Source: WHSW01 sp963767475 (GTDB taxonomy: Bacteria; Actinomycetota; Thermoleophilia; Solirubrobacterales; 70-9). Taken from it: a stretch of DNA of 64,000 bases. Below are positions 43,861-53,936 of this stretch, piece after piece. The stretch covers positions 62,001 through 126,000 of the forward strand of contig CAVYEI010000002.1 of assembly GCA_963767475.1 (NCBI GenBank). Direction: 5' to 3'. A model generated the notes under the pieces. That model saw nothing but the letters and a program-made list of their open reading frames with translations, did no database searches and was not told the origin of the DNA. Positions within the stretch are counted from its first letter, which is position 1. Every line of letters begins with the position of its first letter. The translations under genes and the position numbers were made by a program.

Positions 43861-45657
43861 CAGCTGGCGAAGAGGAAGTCGAGGAGGTCGGCGGCAGCGT
43901 CCGGAGTCGCTGCTGCCCTGGGTGCCGCCGATGCCGCCGAGCTGGTCCTGGAGGTCGTCGGGGAGCTGGTCGAGCGCCTCCGGCGGCAGGTCGAGGATCT
44001 GGTCGAGGATGTCGTCGGGGACCTGGTCGGCCGGCGACTGGGGCGACGCCGGAGCTGCCGTCACCGCCAGCTCCGCCGCCGGCGCCGCCGCCCGTCGGGT
44101 CGCCGCCGGACGGCGTCGCCGCCGGCGCTGCCCTCGCCGCGGCCGGCGCGCGGACGAGCTGCCACCCGAGCGGGCGCGTGACGCTGGCCGGATCGCCGGG
44201 GCTGCAGAGCTCCTGCTCGGCGGCCGGGGGCTCGGTCCCGTTCGGGCACACCGACGGGTCGTACTTGGGCAGGTTGAGGTCCTCGTTGATCCCCGGCTGG
44301 TTCGGGCCCAGCCAGGAGACGCAGTTGTCGGCCTCGAGGATGTTGGTGGTCGTGCCGCCACCCTCGGCCGGGACCCCGGGCGCGCCGGTCTCGGGGTCGC
44401 GGCCGCTGGAGAAGTGGCCGCAGGGGCCGGTGTTGACGTTGTAGAGGCTGAAGTGGAGCAGGTGACCGATCTGGTCGTACTGGTTCAGCGCCCCGGTCTG
44501 GTAGTAGACGTAGTTGAGGAGGCCCTCGAGGCCGGTGTAGCCCTTGGTGTCCGGCTGGCCGGCCCGCGGGTCGGTGCGGCCGGTGTCGGCCGTCGACCCG
44601 GTCGTCGATCTCGACCGCGCGCCGCGGATCGTCGAGATCGCGGAGGAAGTCGGCGAGGATCTCTGCGGTCATCGGCGCCCGGCGGCCTGCCTCGGCGAGC
44701 TGCTCGATCTCGTCGCGGCCGCGACGCAGCGCCTGCTCGCCCACGATCGAGGCCTCGCCGAGGCCGGCTCGAGCGACGCCTGGGTGGCGTTGTTGAACGG
44801 CGGTAGGTTGACGGCGAGCCGGTTGAGGCCGGGCGCGGCGGCGCGCAGGTCGGTGAGCAGCGGCGTCTGCTCGATCGCCAGGTTGTCGAGCTCGACCAGG
44901 GTCGGGCGCAGCTCGGCGAGGAAGTCGTCGAGGATCTCGAAGTCGCGCGAGAGGTCCTCGCGGCGCGAGGCGGAGGTCTCGGCGGTGTCGCGGGCCTCGC
45001 GGATGAAGCGGACGACGTCCTCGCGGCGCTCGGCGAGGCGGCCGATCACCTCGTCGGAGTTCGCGTTGAGGTCGCGGATGATCGTGTTCTGGCTGGCGAG
45101 GATCCGGGTCACCTTGCGCAGCTCGGTCAGCGACGGCGCGCCGAGCCGGATCGCCTCGTTGAGGCTCTCGGGGTTGCCGGCGAGCGCGGTGCCGAACTCG
45201 TTGATCAGCAGCGTCAGCCGCTCGCGGAACGGCTCGCGCAGCGTGTTCTGGACGAGGTCGTTCTGGACCGTCTGCGAGACCTGGCTCGCCGGGATGTCGG
45301 CCTCGGGGTCGTCGGCGTCGTCGTCCTCGTCGATCGGCGGCCCGGCGGGCTCGCAGGAGATGAAGTACTCGGCGATCAGCGACTGCGGCTCGGAGGAGCA
45401 CTTGGTCTCGGTGCCGAGCGTGCCCGAGCTCGCCGGTGAGCTCGACCGTGACGATCGCGCGCTTGGCGGCGTTGATGTCGAGGTCGGTGACCGTGCCCGC
45501 GTTGACGCCGGCGATCCGCACGTTGCGAGCCCGCGACGATGCCGAAGGCGTTGTACATCTCGATCTCGTAGGTGTGGCTGTCGTCGGCGCCGGCGGTCGC
45601 GACGAGACCGGCCACCGGGGCGACGACGAGCGCGCAGATCAACGCGAGGCGTCTCAT
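43860..45657 (-). CDS. MCE-family lipid-transport protein (second of cluster), frame broken
   Basis: MCE protein starting ATG 45657 inside the ATGA overlap with the preceding stop. TM/signal helix at 1-24 (LALICALVVAPVAGLVATA), MCE core VRIAGVNAGTVTDLDI with a SCEPAGPPIDEDDDADDPEA insert, a helical rod and a C-terminal domain containing GLLNYVYYQTGALNQYDQIG, where the chain turns Pro/Ala/Gly-rich before ending DLLDFLFAS. Six sites, one double (near 45,526, 45,423, 44,770, 44,590, 44,074, 43,902), shift the frame; repaired length about 596 residues, the longest of the six. Confidence 0.8.
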
Positions 45658-47131
45658 GGCCCGGGCAGCACCTGGGTCGGGTCACAATCGCCCGCCTTGT
45701 CGTCGGTGAGCGCGCCGCCGTCGGTGAACGGGACCGAGTCGTCGGAGGGGTCGATGTCGGTCACCGGGCGCTCGTTGCCGCCGGGACAGCGGCGGTTGTT
45801 GCCGGTGTCGAGCGCGGCGGCGAGCTCGGTCGAGGTCAGCGGGTCGAGCAGGTTGGGCAGGCCGCTCGGGGCCGGAGAGGCTGAACGGCGTTGACCGAGG
45901 TGCTGATCCGGCCGATGCCCGAGATCGCGTCGATGTAGCCGGAGTGGCCGAAGTCGTCGAACCAGCCGACCAGCTCGGGCGTGTAGGCGCGGAAGAAGGA
46001 GAGGTTGAGGAGTGCTGTTGTCGAGCGAGCAGACGGTCTCGCCGAAGGAGCCCTGGGTGAAGTCGTCGTCGGCGGCGCTCTGCAGGTCTGCGGGGTTGCT
46101 CGGGCCCGCGGCCGCAATCGCGGTGAGCCGGAGCCGATCGCGCGCGTCGGCGAGCGGCGGCCTGGAGGCGGGTGAGCTCGACCAGGTCGTTGTCGGCGCC
46201 GGAGCGCTTGACGATCGCGTCGAGGTCGCGGATCGTCGGCACCGCGTCGGCGGCGGCGGTGCGCAGCTCGGCGAGGAACGGGCGCAGCTCGCGGGCGGCC
46301 GGCCGCGACGCGGCGACCAGCGGGATCGACGTCGTCGAGGGCCGCGCGCAGGTTGACGAAGGTCGTGTTCGCGTTGCGCATGAAGTCGGGCAGCAGCGAG
46401 ATCGCCTGCGCGAGCCGCTCGCGGCGGTCGCCGATCGCGTTCATCATCCGGTTCAGGTTGCCGACCAGGGCGGAGATGTCGGGGGCGCGTGCGGCGAGCG
46501 CGCCGGAGAGCTGGGAGGAGTCGACGATCAGGTTCTCGAACGCGCGCTGGTCGGAGTTGATCTCGGCGAACACCCGCCGCGAGGTGGAGAGGAAGGGGTT
46601 CAGGTACTTGAGGCCGCGGTTGGCCTGCTGGCCGACGCCGTCGTAGGAGATCTCCAGGCCCTGGATCACGTGCTTGAAGTCCTTGATCGTGTCCGGGTCG
46701 AGCGTGTTGAAGAGCTGGTCGAGGTCGACGGCGGAGACCGTCTCCTCCTGGCTCAGCTCGCCCCCGTCGTCGATCTCGTCGCCGCCCTGGGAGTCGACCG
46801 GCAGGGTGAGCTGGATCTGGCGGCCGGCGATCTGCGACAGCGACGGCGAGCGGACCGTCGCCACCGTGCCGCGGCGCAGCGGCGCGTAGTCCTCGTCGAC
46901 CGTGAAGGTGACCAGCGCCTGACCCTCGGGGCCGAGCTCGATCGACTTTACGCTCCCGGCGGAGGTGCCGCCGACGACGACCTCGTTGCCCTTGACCAGC
47001 TGGCCGGCGTTCTCGAACTCCGCCGTGACCTCGTACTCCTCGCCGCCGCCGAGCAGGACGACGACCGCGAGCACCGCGACGACCAAGGCGATGAGGGCCG
47101 CGACGCGGCCGATCACAGACGAGCCTCTCAA
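45654..47131 (-). CDS. MCE-family lipid-transport protein (first of cluster), frame broken
   Basis: MCE protein heading the cluster. TM helix at about 9-28 (VAALIALVVAVLAVVVLLGG), MCE domain with VVVGGTSAGSVKSIEL, and the rod with QANRGLKYLNPFLSTSRRVF. The C-terminal domain holds AYTPELVGWFDDFGHSGYID. TTG 47131 or GTG 47116 may be the start; GAGAGG lies 7 nt before the GTG. Five shifts (near 46,327, 46,155, 46,014, 45,886, 45,867) are of the surplus-base type; repaired length about 490 residues. No YrbE/MlaE permease or ATPase gene precedes it, which is unusual for an MCE operon. Confidence 0.8.
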
Positions 47132-47315
47132 CTGCTCCGTTCCTCAATCCCCTAACCCGACCGGGAAACCCCGGCTTGTCGGCGACCCTAACAACCGCCC
47201 GAGAGGGGTGTCAAAGGACAACCGGAGCCACGAAACGGCTCTTACAAGGGGGTTGATCGCCCCATTCGTTGAGTTCTCATTAAGCGAGCCCGGTAAACGT
47301 GCCTGGAGCCCGCAA

Positions 47316-47726
47316 TCAGCCGTCGGCGGGGCCCAGCGCCGGCTGGAACGCCGCCGCCTTGAAATACAGCTTGTAGAGCCGAAAGCCGGCGGCGAAGTCG
47401 TGCCGGCAGGCGCCCTCGAAGACGCTGTAGGCCTGCTCGTCGGTGAGGGTCGCGTTCTGGACGCCGGGGTCGCCGGTGTTGATCTGAGCGCGGATGTCCG
47501 CGATCGTCGCCAGGCGCTCGGCCTCGTCGCCGGCGAGCCAGTCGCGGCACTGGGCAAGTTGCGCGACCGATCCGACCCGCACGTCGCCGACGCCCTGAAC
47601 CGACGTCGTCTGCTCACCGGAGTCGCCACAGCCCGTGAGGGCCGTCGCCAGCACCGCTACGAGCAGCGCCCCGTAGCGCAGGCTAGTTGGACGAGCCAGC
47701 GGCGCTCGACGCCTCAAGGCGCTCAC
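47316..47726 (-). CDS. Putative lipoprotein, unknown function
   Basis: A 136-residue exported protein. After a basic N-terminus the helix LVAVLATALTGC ends in a lipobox with lipidated Cys at about residue 33. The mature part has two cysteines (AQCRDWLAGDEA and EGACRHDFAAGF) that could pair, and is predicted helical. GTG 47726 is the only plausible start and overlaps the end of the beta-helix gene by 44 bp. It lies 184 bp before the first MCE gene on the same strand and may be an accessory of that system. Confidence 0.65.
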   Translation of the reverse strand: MSALRRRAPLARPTSLRYGALLVAVLATALTGCGDSGEQTTSVQGVGDVRVGSVAQLAQCRDWLAGDEAERLATIADIRAQINTGDPGVQNATLTDEQAYSVFEGACRHDFAAGFRLYKLYFKAAAFQPALGPADG

Positions 47727-49727
47727 GCATTTCGGCCGCCTCGGGCGTCCTCAGATAGCGCTTCGTGGAGCGAGCGAACTGCTCCGCGTCGCGCTTCGCC
47801 GCCGCCGAGCCCGGCTGCGCGGGCATCTGGAACCACTCGCAGGTCGGGCGATCCGCCGACGTTTGGCCGCGCTCCCACATCGAGCAGTCGAGCAGCATCA
47901 AAAGCTTGACCACGTCGCCCGGGCCGGTGCTCGAGGCGCAGTCACCGGGCAGCGTGTCCGGCGGCTCGCCGGCACCGGGGCCGGTGATGCTCGCCGCCGT
48001 GCCGTCCGGGCCGGTGTTGTCGAACCAGCAGTTGCCGACCGTCGGGGCCTCGTCCCACCAGAAGTCGGTGCCGTTGGGCATCTGCTCGGCGAGCTTCGCG
48101 TGCGGGACCGAGAAGCGGCCGAGGGCGTTGGGGAACTTGAAGTCCGGCGGGCGCTGGCCCATGTGGTTGTCGTGGTAGCTGTTGTTGCACGAGGTCGAGT
48201 AGCTGCCCGCGGTCGGGCAGGAGACGCCGGCGTCGACCTCCCCCTCCGGGGTGACGACGCGCGTCGGGGACCGAGAGCAACATCGTTCCGTAGCGCCAGT
48301 TGTCGAAGATCCAGTTGTCGTGGATCTCGCCGTTGTTCATCCCCGGCCAGATCACCCCGGCTCCGATCGGCACGCCGACGACCGGTTCGACCGGCGGCTC
48401 GGGGTTGTCGCCGGTGAACAGGTTGAGGTTGTTCGAGTAGATGTAGTTGTGGTCGATCACCGAGCTGTCGGCCGGGTAGCCCGGGTGCCCGGAGGCAGAG
48501 ATCGTGTCGGATGAGATCCCGGTGCCGTTGCCGTAGATGTGGTTCTCGGTGATCCGTACCGCGTTGCCCATCGAGCCCGAGTAGGCGAGCGCCGAGCCGC
48601 GCATGTCGCAGTGCTTGACCACGGTGTTGATCCGCGGTCCGTCGGGGTAGAAGGACTTGTCGGCCTGCTCGCCGGTCTCGGGCGCGGCGCCGGGGTAGAC
48701 GACCGAGTCGCCCGATCCGAACCCGTCGCAGTTCTTGTACAGGCCGTGGTCGGAGGTGAAGGTGAGGTTGCCGTAGTCGGCGGCCCAGAAGAACTTCACC
48801 CGGTCGAGCAGGTAGCCGTCGGTCTCCTCGACGTAGAGGCCGTGCTCGAGTGCGCCGCGGACGAGGAAGTTGCGACCGACGAAGCCGTCGGCCCGGTCGA
48901 CGCGCAGGATCACGTCCTTGGCGTAGCCGCTCGGCTTCGCCTCCGGGCCCTTGCCGTCGTAGCCGGTGCCGGCGTCGATGATCACGTCGACGGGCTTCAC
49001 GCCCGAGCCCTCGATCTGGAAGTTGCAGCGTCACGCACCTGCCCTCGTCGGGGATTCCGTGGCGGTCGGCGAGCGGCGGTGAGGGCGGCGGCGTCGACGG
49101 CACCGAGCGGCCGCTGATGTGGATCAGGTTCTGATCATTGGGGCACTCGACCTGGTACTTGTAGCTCGGCGTCAGCGCGCCCCCGTTCGACGCCTGGGTC
49201 ATCGAGGCGCAGGCGGGGTCGTTCTTGAGCTTCTTGCGCGCCGTCGGCTCCTTGTAGCGGCCGGGCATCACCACGACCCGGTCGTTGTTGCCGGAGTCGT
49301 CGACGGCGGGCTGGATCTCGTCGTAGCGGCAGCGCTGGGCGAGCGCCCGGTTGATTTCCATCAGCCGCTGTGCCTTCTCCTCCGAGACCGCCTTCTTCGG
49401 CTGGCTCGGGCGCACCCGGTAGCCCTTCTTCTCCGCCTTGTGAATCGACTTCCGGGCGAGCTGCAGCGAGCGCGCGCCGTCCTCGCCTACGCAGACCACG
49501 CGAACCTCGCCGGGGCCCTTACCGGTGACCGCGGAGCCGAGCGATCGAGCCTTGGGCACCTCGCCGCCGGCCGGCGGGCTGACCGACTTGTCGGGGCCCG
49601 GGTCGGGCCAGTAGGAGGGCCGCTCGAGATGCGCGAGGGCGACCGCGGGCAAGGCGAGCGTGGCTGCGGCGATCGCGAGGGCGGCGCCGGCGCCGCGAAG
49701 GCTGAACTTGTGATCAGTGTCCGACAT
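47683..49727 (-). CDS. Secreted right-handed beta-helix protein, frame broken
   Basis: An exported protein of about 680 residues after repair. Signal peptide at 1-32 (GAGAALAIAAATLALPAVALA). The central part has pectate-lyase-like parallel beta-helix coils: VVKHCDMRGSALAYSGSMG, VRITENHIYGNGTGISSDT, SSVIDHNYIYSNNLNLFTGD and EIHDNWIFDNWRYGT. Coils of this N-x-I-Y/F type occur in polysaccharide-degrading or surface-attached proteins; catalytic residues cannot be assigned. The frame shifts near 49,030 and 48,268, each correctable by removing one base. Stop TAG is at 47685-47683. Confidence 0.78.
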
Positions 49728-49825
49728 TCCCCGATTCCCCGCCCTCTGAGTGGCGAGGCGAAGCCAACATACCAGCGGTCGGCGGGCGAGGAGTCGCCCG
49801 CCGCCGCCGGGTCCGCGTCGGTCGT

Positions 49826-50431
49826 CTAGCCGGCCTCGCCGAAGCGGCGCTCGACCTCGTCCCAGTTGACGACGTTCCAGAACGCGTCGAGGTAATCGGG
49901 GCGCTTGTTCTGGTACTTGAGGTAGTAGGCGTGCTCCCAGACGTCGACGCCGAGCAGCGGCGTCTGGCCGTCGCTCACCGGCGAGTCCTGGTTCGCGGTG
50001 CTGGTCACCGCGAGACCGGAGCCGTCGTGGACGAGCCAGGCCCAGCCGGAGCCGAACTGGCCGACGCCGGCGTTCTTGAACTCCTCCTTGAACGAGTCGA
50101 AGGAGCCGAACTTCTCGTCGATCGCCGCGGCCAGGTCGCCGGAGGGCTCGCCGCCGCCGTCGGGGCTCATGATCTGCCAGAAGAAGCTGTGGTTGGAGTG
50201 GCCGCCGGCGTTGTTGCGGACCGGCCCCTGCTTGTCGGCGGGCAGCGAGTCGAGGTTCTGGAGCACCTCGTCGACATCCTTGTCGGCCCACTCGGTGCCC
50301 TCGAGCGCGGCGTTCGCCTTGTCGACGTAGGCCTGGTGGTGCTTGTCGTGGTGCACGCGCATCGTCGCCTCGTCGATGTGGGGCTCGAGCGCGTCGTAGT
50401 CGTAGGGAAGATCCGGAACTTCGTAAGCCAT
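49826..50431 (-). CDS. Superoxide dismutase, Fe/Mn type
   Basis: A 201-residue superoxide dismutase. Metal ligands are the His of MRVHHDKHHQAYVD (about residue 28), the His of GGHSNHSFFWQIM, and Asp and His in LLGVDVWEHAYYLKYQNKR. The N-terminal YEVPDLPYDYDALEPHID is diagnostic of the family. No signal peptide, so cytoplasmic. ATG 50431 has the strong ribosome site AAGGAGG 5 nt upstream. Mn versus Fe cannot be decided reliably. The frame is intact although it flanks the frameshifted stretch. Confidence 0.95.
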   Translation of the reverse strand: MAYEVPDLPYDYDALEPHIDEATMRVHHDKHHQAYVDKANAALEGTEWADKDVDEVLQNLDSLPADKQGPVRNNAGGHSNHSFFWQIMSPDGGGEPSGDLAAAIDEKFGSFDSFKEEFKNAGVGQFGSGWAWLVHDGSGLAVTSTANQDSPVSDGQTPLLGVDVWEHAYYLKYQNKRPDYLDAFWNVVNWDEVERRFGEAG

Positions 50432-50461
50432 CTTGTCCTCCTTAGGGGTCTGCCGTAGAAG

Positions 50462-51388
50462 TTATCCGAGCGCCTGCGAAAACCCCTGGCGCCAGCTGGG
50501 AAAGGCCGGCTCCCAGCCGAGCTCGCGCTTCGCCTTCTCGTTCGAAGCGCCCCGGAGCATGGTCGTGAACGTGACCGCCTCCTGGCCGGCGACCAGCCTC
50601 GCGACCAGCTTCGGTATCCGCAGCGGTCGCTTCGCGCCGACCGCCTCGGCGTAGACCGGGAGCCAGTCGCGAAGCGGCGCCGGCTCGTCGTCGCAGACGT
50701 TGTAGACGCCGGATTCGCCGCGCTCACAGGCGGCGACGGTGGCCGCCGCGGCGTCGGTTATCTGCACGAACGAGAACACGCCGTCGCCGCGACCGACGAT
50801 CGGAAAGCGCCGCCGGCGCACCTCCGAGGCCTGGTAGCCGTCGGCGGCGTAGGAGGTGCCCGGGCCGTAGAAGAACCCGTAGCGGAGCACGAGCCCCTCA
50901 GCCTCGAGCACCTGGCGCTCGAGCTCCATCGTCGCCGTCACCGCATCCCCGAAGGCGCCCGGCACGCCCTCGATCACCGGGTCCGTCTCCTGCTTGACCC
51001 AGCCGCCGATCGGCGCGTAGACGAAGCTGATGCTCTGGGCGACGATGCGCCGGACCCCCGCCGCTTGGGCGGCGGCGATCAGGTTGCGGGTGCCCTCCGT
51101 GCGGATCCTGTTGTTGGCCTCGTAGATCCCCGGCTCGCGCGGGTCGAGCTTCTCCGGCAGCGAGGTGAGCTCGTGGACCACTACCTCGGGCGCAGCGGCC
51201 ACGACCGCCGCCGCGAGCGCCGCCGGATCGAAGACGTCGCAGACCGCGGCCTCCGCTCCGGCGTCGCGGATTTGCTGCGCCGCCGGGTCGCGCCGGGTCA
51301 TCCCGGTGACCTGGTTGCCGGCGGCAACCAGTTGCGAGACCAGCGGCCGGCCGATGGCTCCGCTGGCGCCGGCGACGAAGATCCTCAT
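50462..51388 (-). CDS. NAD(P)-dependent epimerase/dehydratase (extended SDR)
   Basis: A 308-residue extended SDR. The cofactor motif is GASGAIGRPL at about 7-16, and VVHELTSLP then RRIVAQSISFVYAP follow. The usual catalytic Tyr-x-x-x-Lys is not obvious: the segment after the Ser reads SISFVYAPIGGWVKQETDP, where Y and K are further apart than normal. YGFFYGPGT and GVYNVCDDEP are conserved in NAD-dependent epimerase relatives. I chose ATG 51388 because the Rossmann motif begins at once. Divergent from the exported protein gene by 73 bp. Confidence 0.87.
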   Translation of the reverse strand: MRIFVAGASGAIGRPLVSQLVAAGNQVTGMTRRDPAAQQIRDAGAEAAVCDVFDPAALAAAVVAAAPEVVVHELTSLPEKLDPREPGIYEANNRIRTEGTRNLIAAAQAAGVRRIVAQSISFVYAPIGGWVKQETDPVIEGVPGAFGDAVTATMELERQVLEAEGLVLRYGFFYGPGTSYAADGYQASEVRRRRFPIVGRGDGVFSFVQITDAAAATVAACERGESGVYNVCDDEPAPLRDWLPVYAEAVGAKRPLRIPKLVARLVAGQEAVTFTTMLRGASNEKAKRELGWEPAFPSWRQGFSQALG

Positions 51389-51461
51389 CGGGCCGGTTCT
51401 ATCGCAGCCGGCGTTGATATCGTCGCCACGTTCGCAGGGAGCAAGACTTAGGAGAGAGAGC

Positions 51462-53912
51462 GTGAGAGGGACCTCGAGGCTGACCACGGCGATCGTCGCC
51501 GTCGCAATCGTGTTCACCGGCACCGCCTCGGCCGAGGCCGCGGCGAGCGCCAAGAAGGCGAAGCTGAAGGTCAGCACGAGCCAGAAGCAGGCGCTGAAGA
51601 AGGGCGGCCTGCAGGTCAAGGTCAAGGGACTGACGAAGCCCAAGGTCAAGCTCAAGGCCCAGTCGAAGACGTTCGACAGCCAGGAGCTGAAGAAGCTGAC
51701 CAAGAGCGCCAAGGTGCGCGCGAGAAGCAAGGCACCGACCGCGCTCCTGCGCCTGACCTCGAACGGCCGCAAGGCGATCGAGAGCTGCGAGGCGCGCGAC
51801 ATCGTCGTCAGCGGCAAGGGCGTCGCCAAGGCGAAGGTCGAGCTGAAGCGCAACACCAAGGACTGCAAGCCGAAGCCGATCGATCTCAGCCGGGCGGCGG
51901 ACTGTGACTTCATCGGCGCCCAGGACGGATCGCTCTGCCTGATGCCGTTCCCCGACGACTACTACACGGTCAAGGACGGCGCCACGGCGACCGGCCGCCG
52001 GGTCGACCTCACCGACGCCGGGATGCCCCAGAACGTCAGCGGCACTCCGATCGCAGCCACGCCCTACAACCTCAACGACGGCTTCAGCCCCGGCCAGGTG
52101 ATCACGCTCAAGGTCCCGGGCCTCGACACCCCGGCGGCGTTTACGAACACGAATCCGATCCCGCTCAGCGACCTGAGCCGCAACGAGTCGCAGGACTCGA
52201 AGGAGCCGATCGTCGTCATCGACGCGGAGTCGAACAAGCGGGTGCCGATCTGGGTCGAGATCGATTCGAATGCGAGCACGCCGGCGAGCACCGCGCTGCT
52301 GATCCACGGCGCGACCCAGTTCGAGTCAGGCCACCGCTACATCGTCGCCATGCGCAAGCTCAAGGACTCCGCCGGCGCGACGCTGAAGGCGCCCGAGGGC
52401 TTCCGCTACTACCGCGATCAGCTGCCATCGAAGGAAAAGGCGATCAACGATCAGAGCAAGCGCTTCGAGAAGATCTTCCGCAGCCTGCGCAAGGCGAAGA
52501 TCAAGCGCGCCAACCTCTACCTCGCCTGGGACTTCACCGTCGCCAGCGACGAGAACATCGCCCAGCGGCTGCTGCACATCCGCAACGACGCCTTCGCTCA
52601 GCTCGGGGACACCACCCTCGCCGACGGTGTCGTCCAGGGCACGACGCCCCCGTTCACGATCGACACCGTCGACACCGACCCGAGCCCCGAGATCGCGCGC
52701 CGGATCCGCGGCACGTTCACGGTCCCCTGCTATCTGACCAACTCCTGCGAGGCGCCGGCGACCTTCGACCTCGACGCCAGCGGTAACCCGATCCAGCACG
52801 GCACCTACGTCGCCAACTTCGATTGCATCATCCCGCACGCAGCCGTGGACGACCCGGGCTTCGCCCCGGGCCGGCCGTCTCTCTACGGCCACGGCCTGCT
52901 CGGCCGGGCCCAGGAGGTCAACAGCGGCCCGCAGCGCACGCTCGCTCAGGCGCACAACTTCGTCACCTGCGCCACCGACGAGATCGGGTTTGCCAACGAG
53001 GACATCCCGAACACGATCGGGATCCTGGGAGACCTGAGCAAGTTTCCGCAGCTCGCCGACCGCACCCAGCAGGGGCTGCTGAACGAGCTGCTGCTCGGGC
53101 GCCTGATGGTCAACCCCGGCGGCTTCCTCAGCGACGTCGCTTTCCACGCCGACGGCGCCACCCTTGCCAGCCCGCCGGTGCTCGATACGTCGAAGCTCTA
53201 CTACAACGGCAACAGCCAGGGCGGGATCCTCGGCGGCGCGCTGACCGCCGTCTCGCCGGACTTCACCCGAGCCTCGCTAGGGGTCCCGGCGATGGGCTAC
53301 TCGACCCTGCTGACGCGCTCGATCGACTTCGAGGACTACTCCCTGATCCTCTACCCGGCGTATCCGAACGAGCTCTCACGGCCGTTGGTGCTGTCGCTGA
53401 TCCAGATGCTCTGGGACCGCGGCGAGCCGAACGGATACGCCCACCGGATGACCGACACGCCGCTCGCCAACACACCGCCGCACGAGGTGCTGATGAACGT
53501 CGCCCTCGGCGACCATCAGGTGACCAACTGGCAGGCCGACGTCGAGGCGCGCACGATCGGCGCCAGCATCCATACGCCGATCGTCTACGAGGGTCGCTGG
53601 CCCGGAGTCGACGTCGGCTGGGGGATCCCGGCGATCGGCAGCTACCCGTTCGCCGACTCGGCGATCGTCTACTGGGACGGCGGACCGGTGCGCCCGAGCG
53701 GCGACCCGCCGCCCGATGACGTGATCGGCACCGACGTGCCACCGCTCGCCAACATCCCGAACACGAGCGGCGAGGACCCCCACGGCCTGCCGCGAAACCA
53801 GCCCGAGGAGCAGCAGATGGTCTCCGACTTCCTGCGCCCGGACGCGGCAAGCTCGATCAGCGACACCTGTCTCGGCCTGCCGTGCTTCGACGGCGGCTTC
53901 ACAGGGCCCTGA
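51462..53912 (+). CDS. Large exported protein with alpha/beta-hydrolase-like domain
   Basis: An 816-residue exported protein. Signal peptide at about 1-27 (TAIVAVAIVFTGTASAEAAA). Residues 30-140 form a Lys-rich domain with repeated KxKxKVK strands. The rest resembles uncharacterised secreted hydrolases: AADCDFIGAQDGSLCLMPFP near 145, and the nucleophile elbow YYNGNSQGGILGG (G-x-S-x-G) near 590, with possible acid and His in later loops (LGDHQVTNW; GEDPHGLPRNQPEE). Start GTG 51462 has GGAGAGAG 3-10 nt upstream; the open frame upstream of it lacks a signal peptide. Function unknown, perhaps an extracellular esterase. Confidence 0.78.
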   Translation: MRGTSRLTTAIVAVAIVFTGTASAEAAASAKKAKLKVSTSQKQALKKGGLQVKVKGLTKPKVKLKAQSKTFDSQELKKLTKSAKVRARSKAPTALLRLTSNGRKAIESCEARDIVVSGKGVAKAKVELKRNTKDCKPKPIDLSRAADCDFIGAQDGSLCLMPFPDDYYTVKDGATATGRRVDLTDAGMPQNVSGTPIAATPYNLNDGFSPGQVITLKVPGLDTPAAFTNTNPIPLSDLSRNESQDSKEPIVVIDAESNKRVPIWVEIDSNASTPASTALLIHGATQFESGHRYIVAMRKLKDSAGATLKAPEGFRYYRDQLPSKEKAINDQSKRFEKIFRSLRKAKIKRANLYLAWDFTVASDENIAQRLLHIRNDAFAQLGDTTLADGVVQGTTPPFTIDTVDTDPSPEIARRIRGTFTVPCYLTNSCEAPATFDLDASGNPIQHGTYVANFDCIIPHAAVDDPGFAPGRPSLYGHGLLGRAQEVNSGPQRTLAQAHNFVTCATDEIGFANEDIPNTIGILGDLSKFPQLADRTQQGLLNELLLGRLMVNPGGFLSDVAFHADGATLASPPVLDTSKLYYNGNSQGGILGGALTAVSPDFTRASLGVPAMGYSTLLTRSIDFEDYSLILYPAYPNELSRPLVLSLIQMLWDRGEPNGYAHRMTDTPLANTPPHEVLMNVALGDHQVTNWQADVEARTIGASIHTPIVYEGRWPGVDVGWGIPAIGSYPFADSAIVYWDGGPVRPSGDPPPDDVIGTDVPPLANIPNTSGEDPHGLPRNQPEEQQMVSDFLRPDAASSISDTCLGLPCFDGGFTGP

Positions 53913-53936
53913 AGGACGCCGCAGATTTCTCGGGCC

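Noticed and set aside
37555..49727. Programmed +1 ribosomal frameshifting in the MCE genes
   Set aside because: Some forty events without a common slippery sequence, several only 14-30 bp apart, would be without precedent. Sequence error explains the same-sign pattern more simply.
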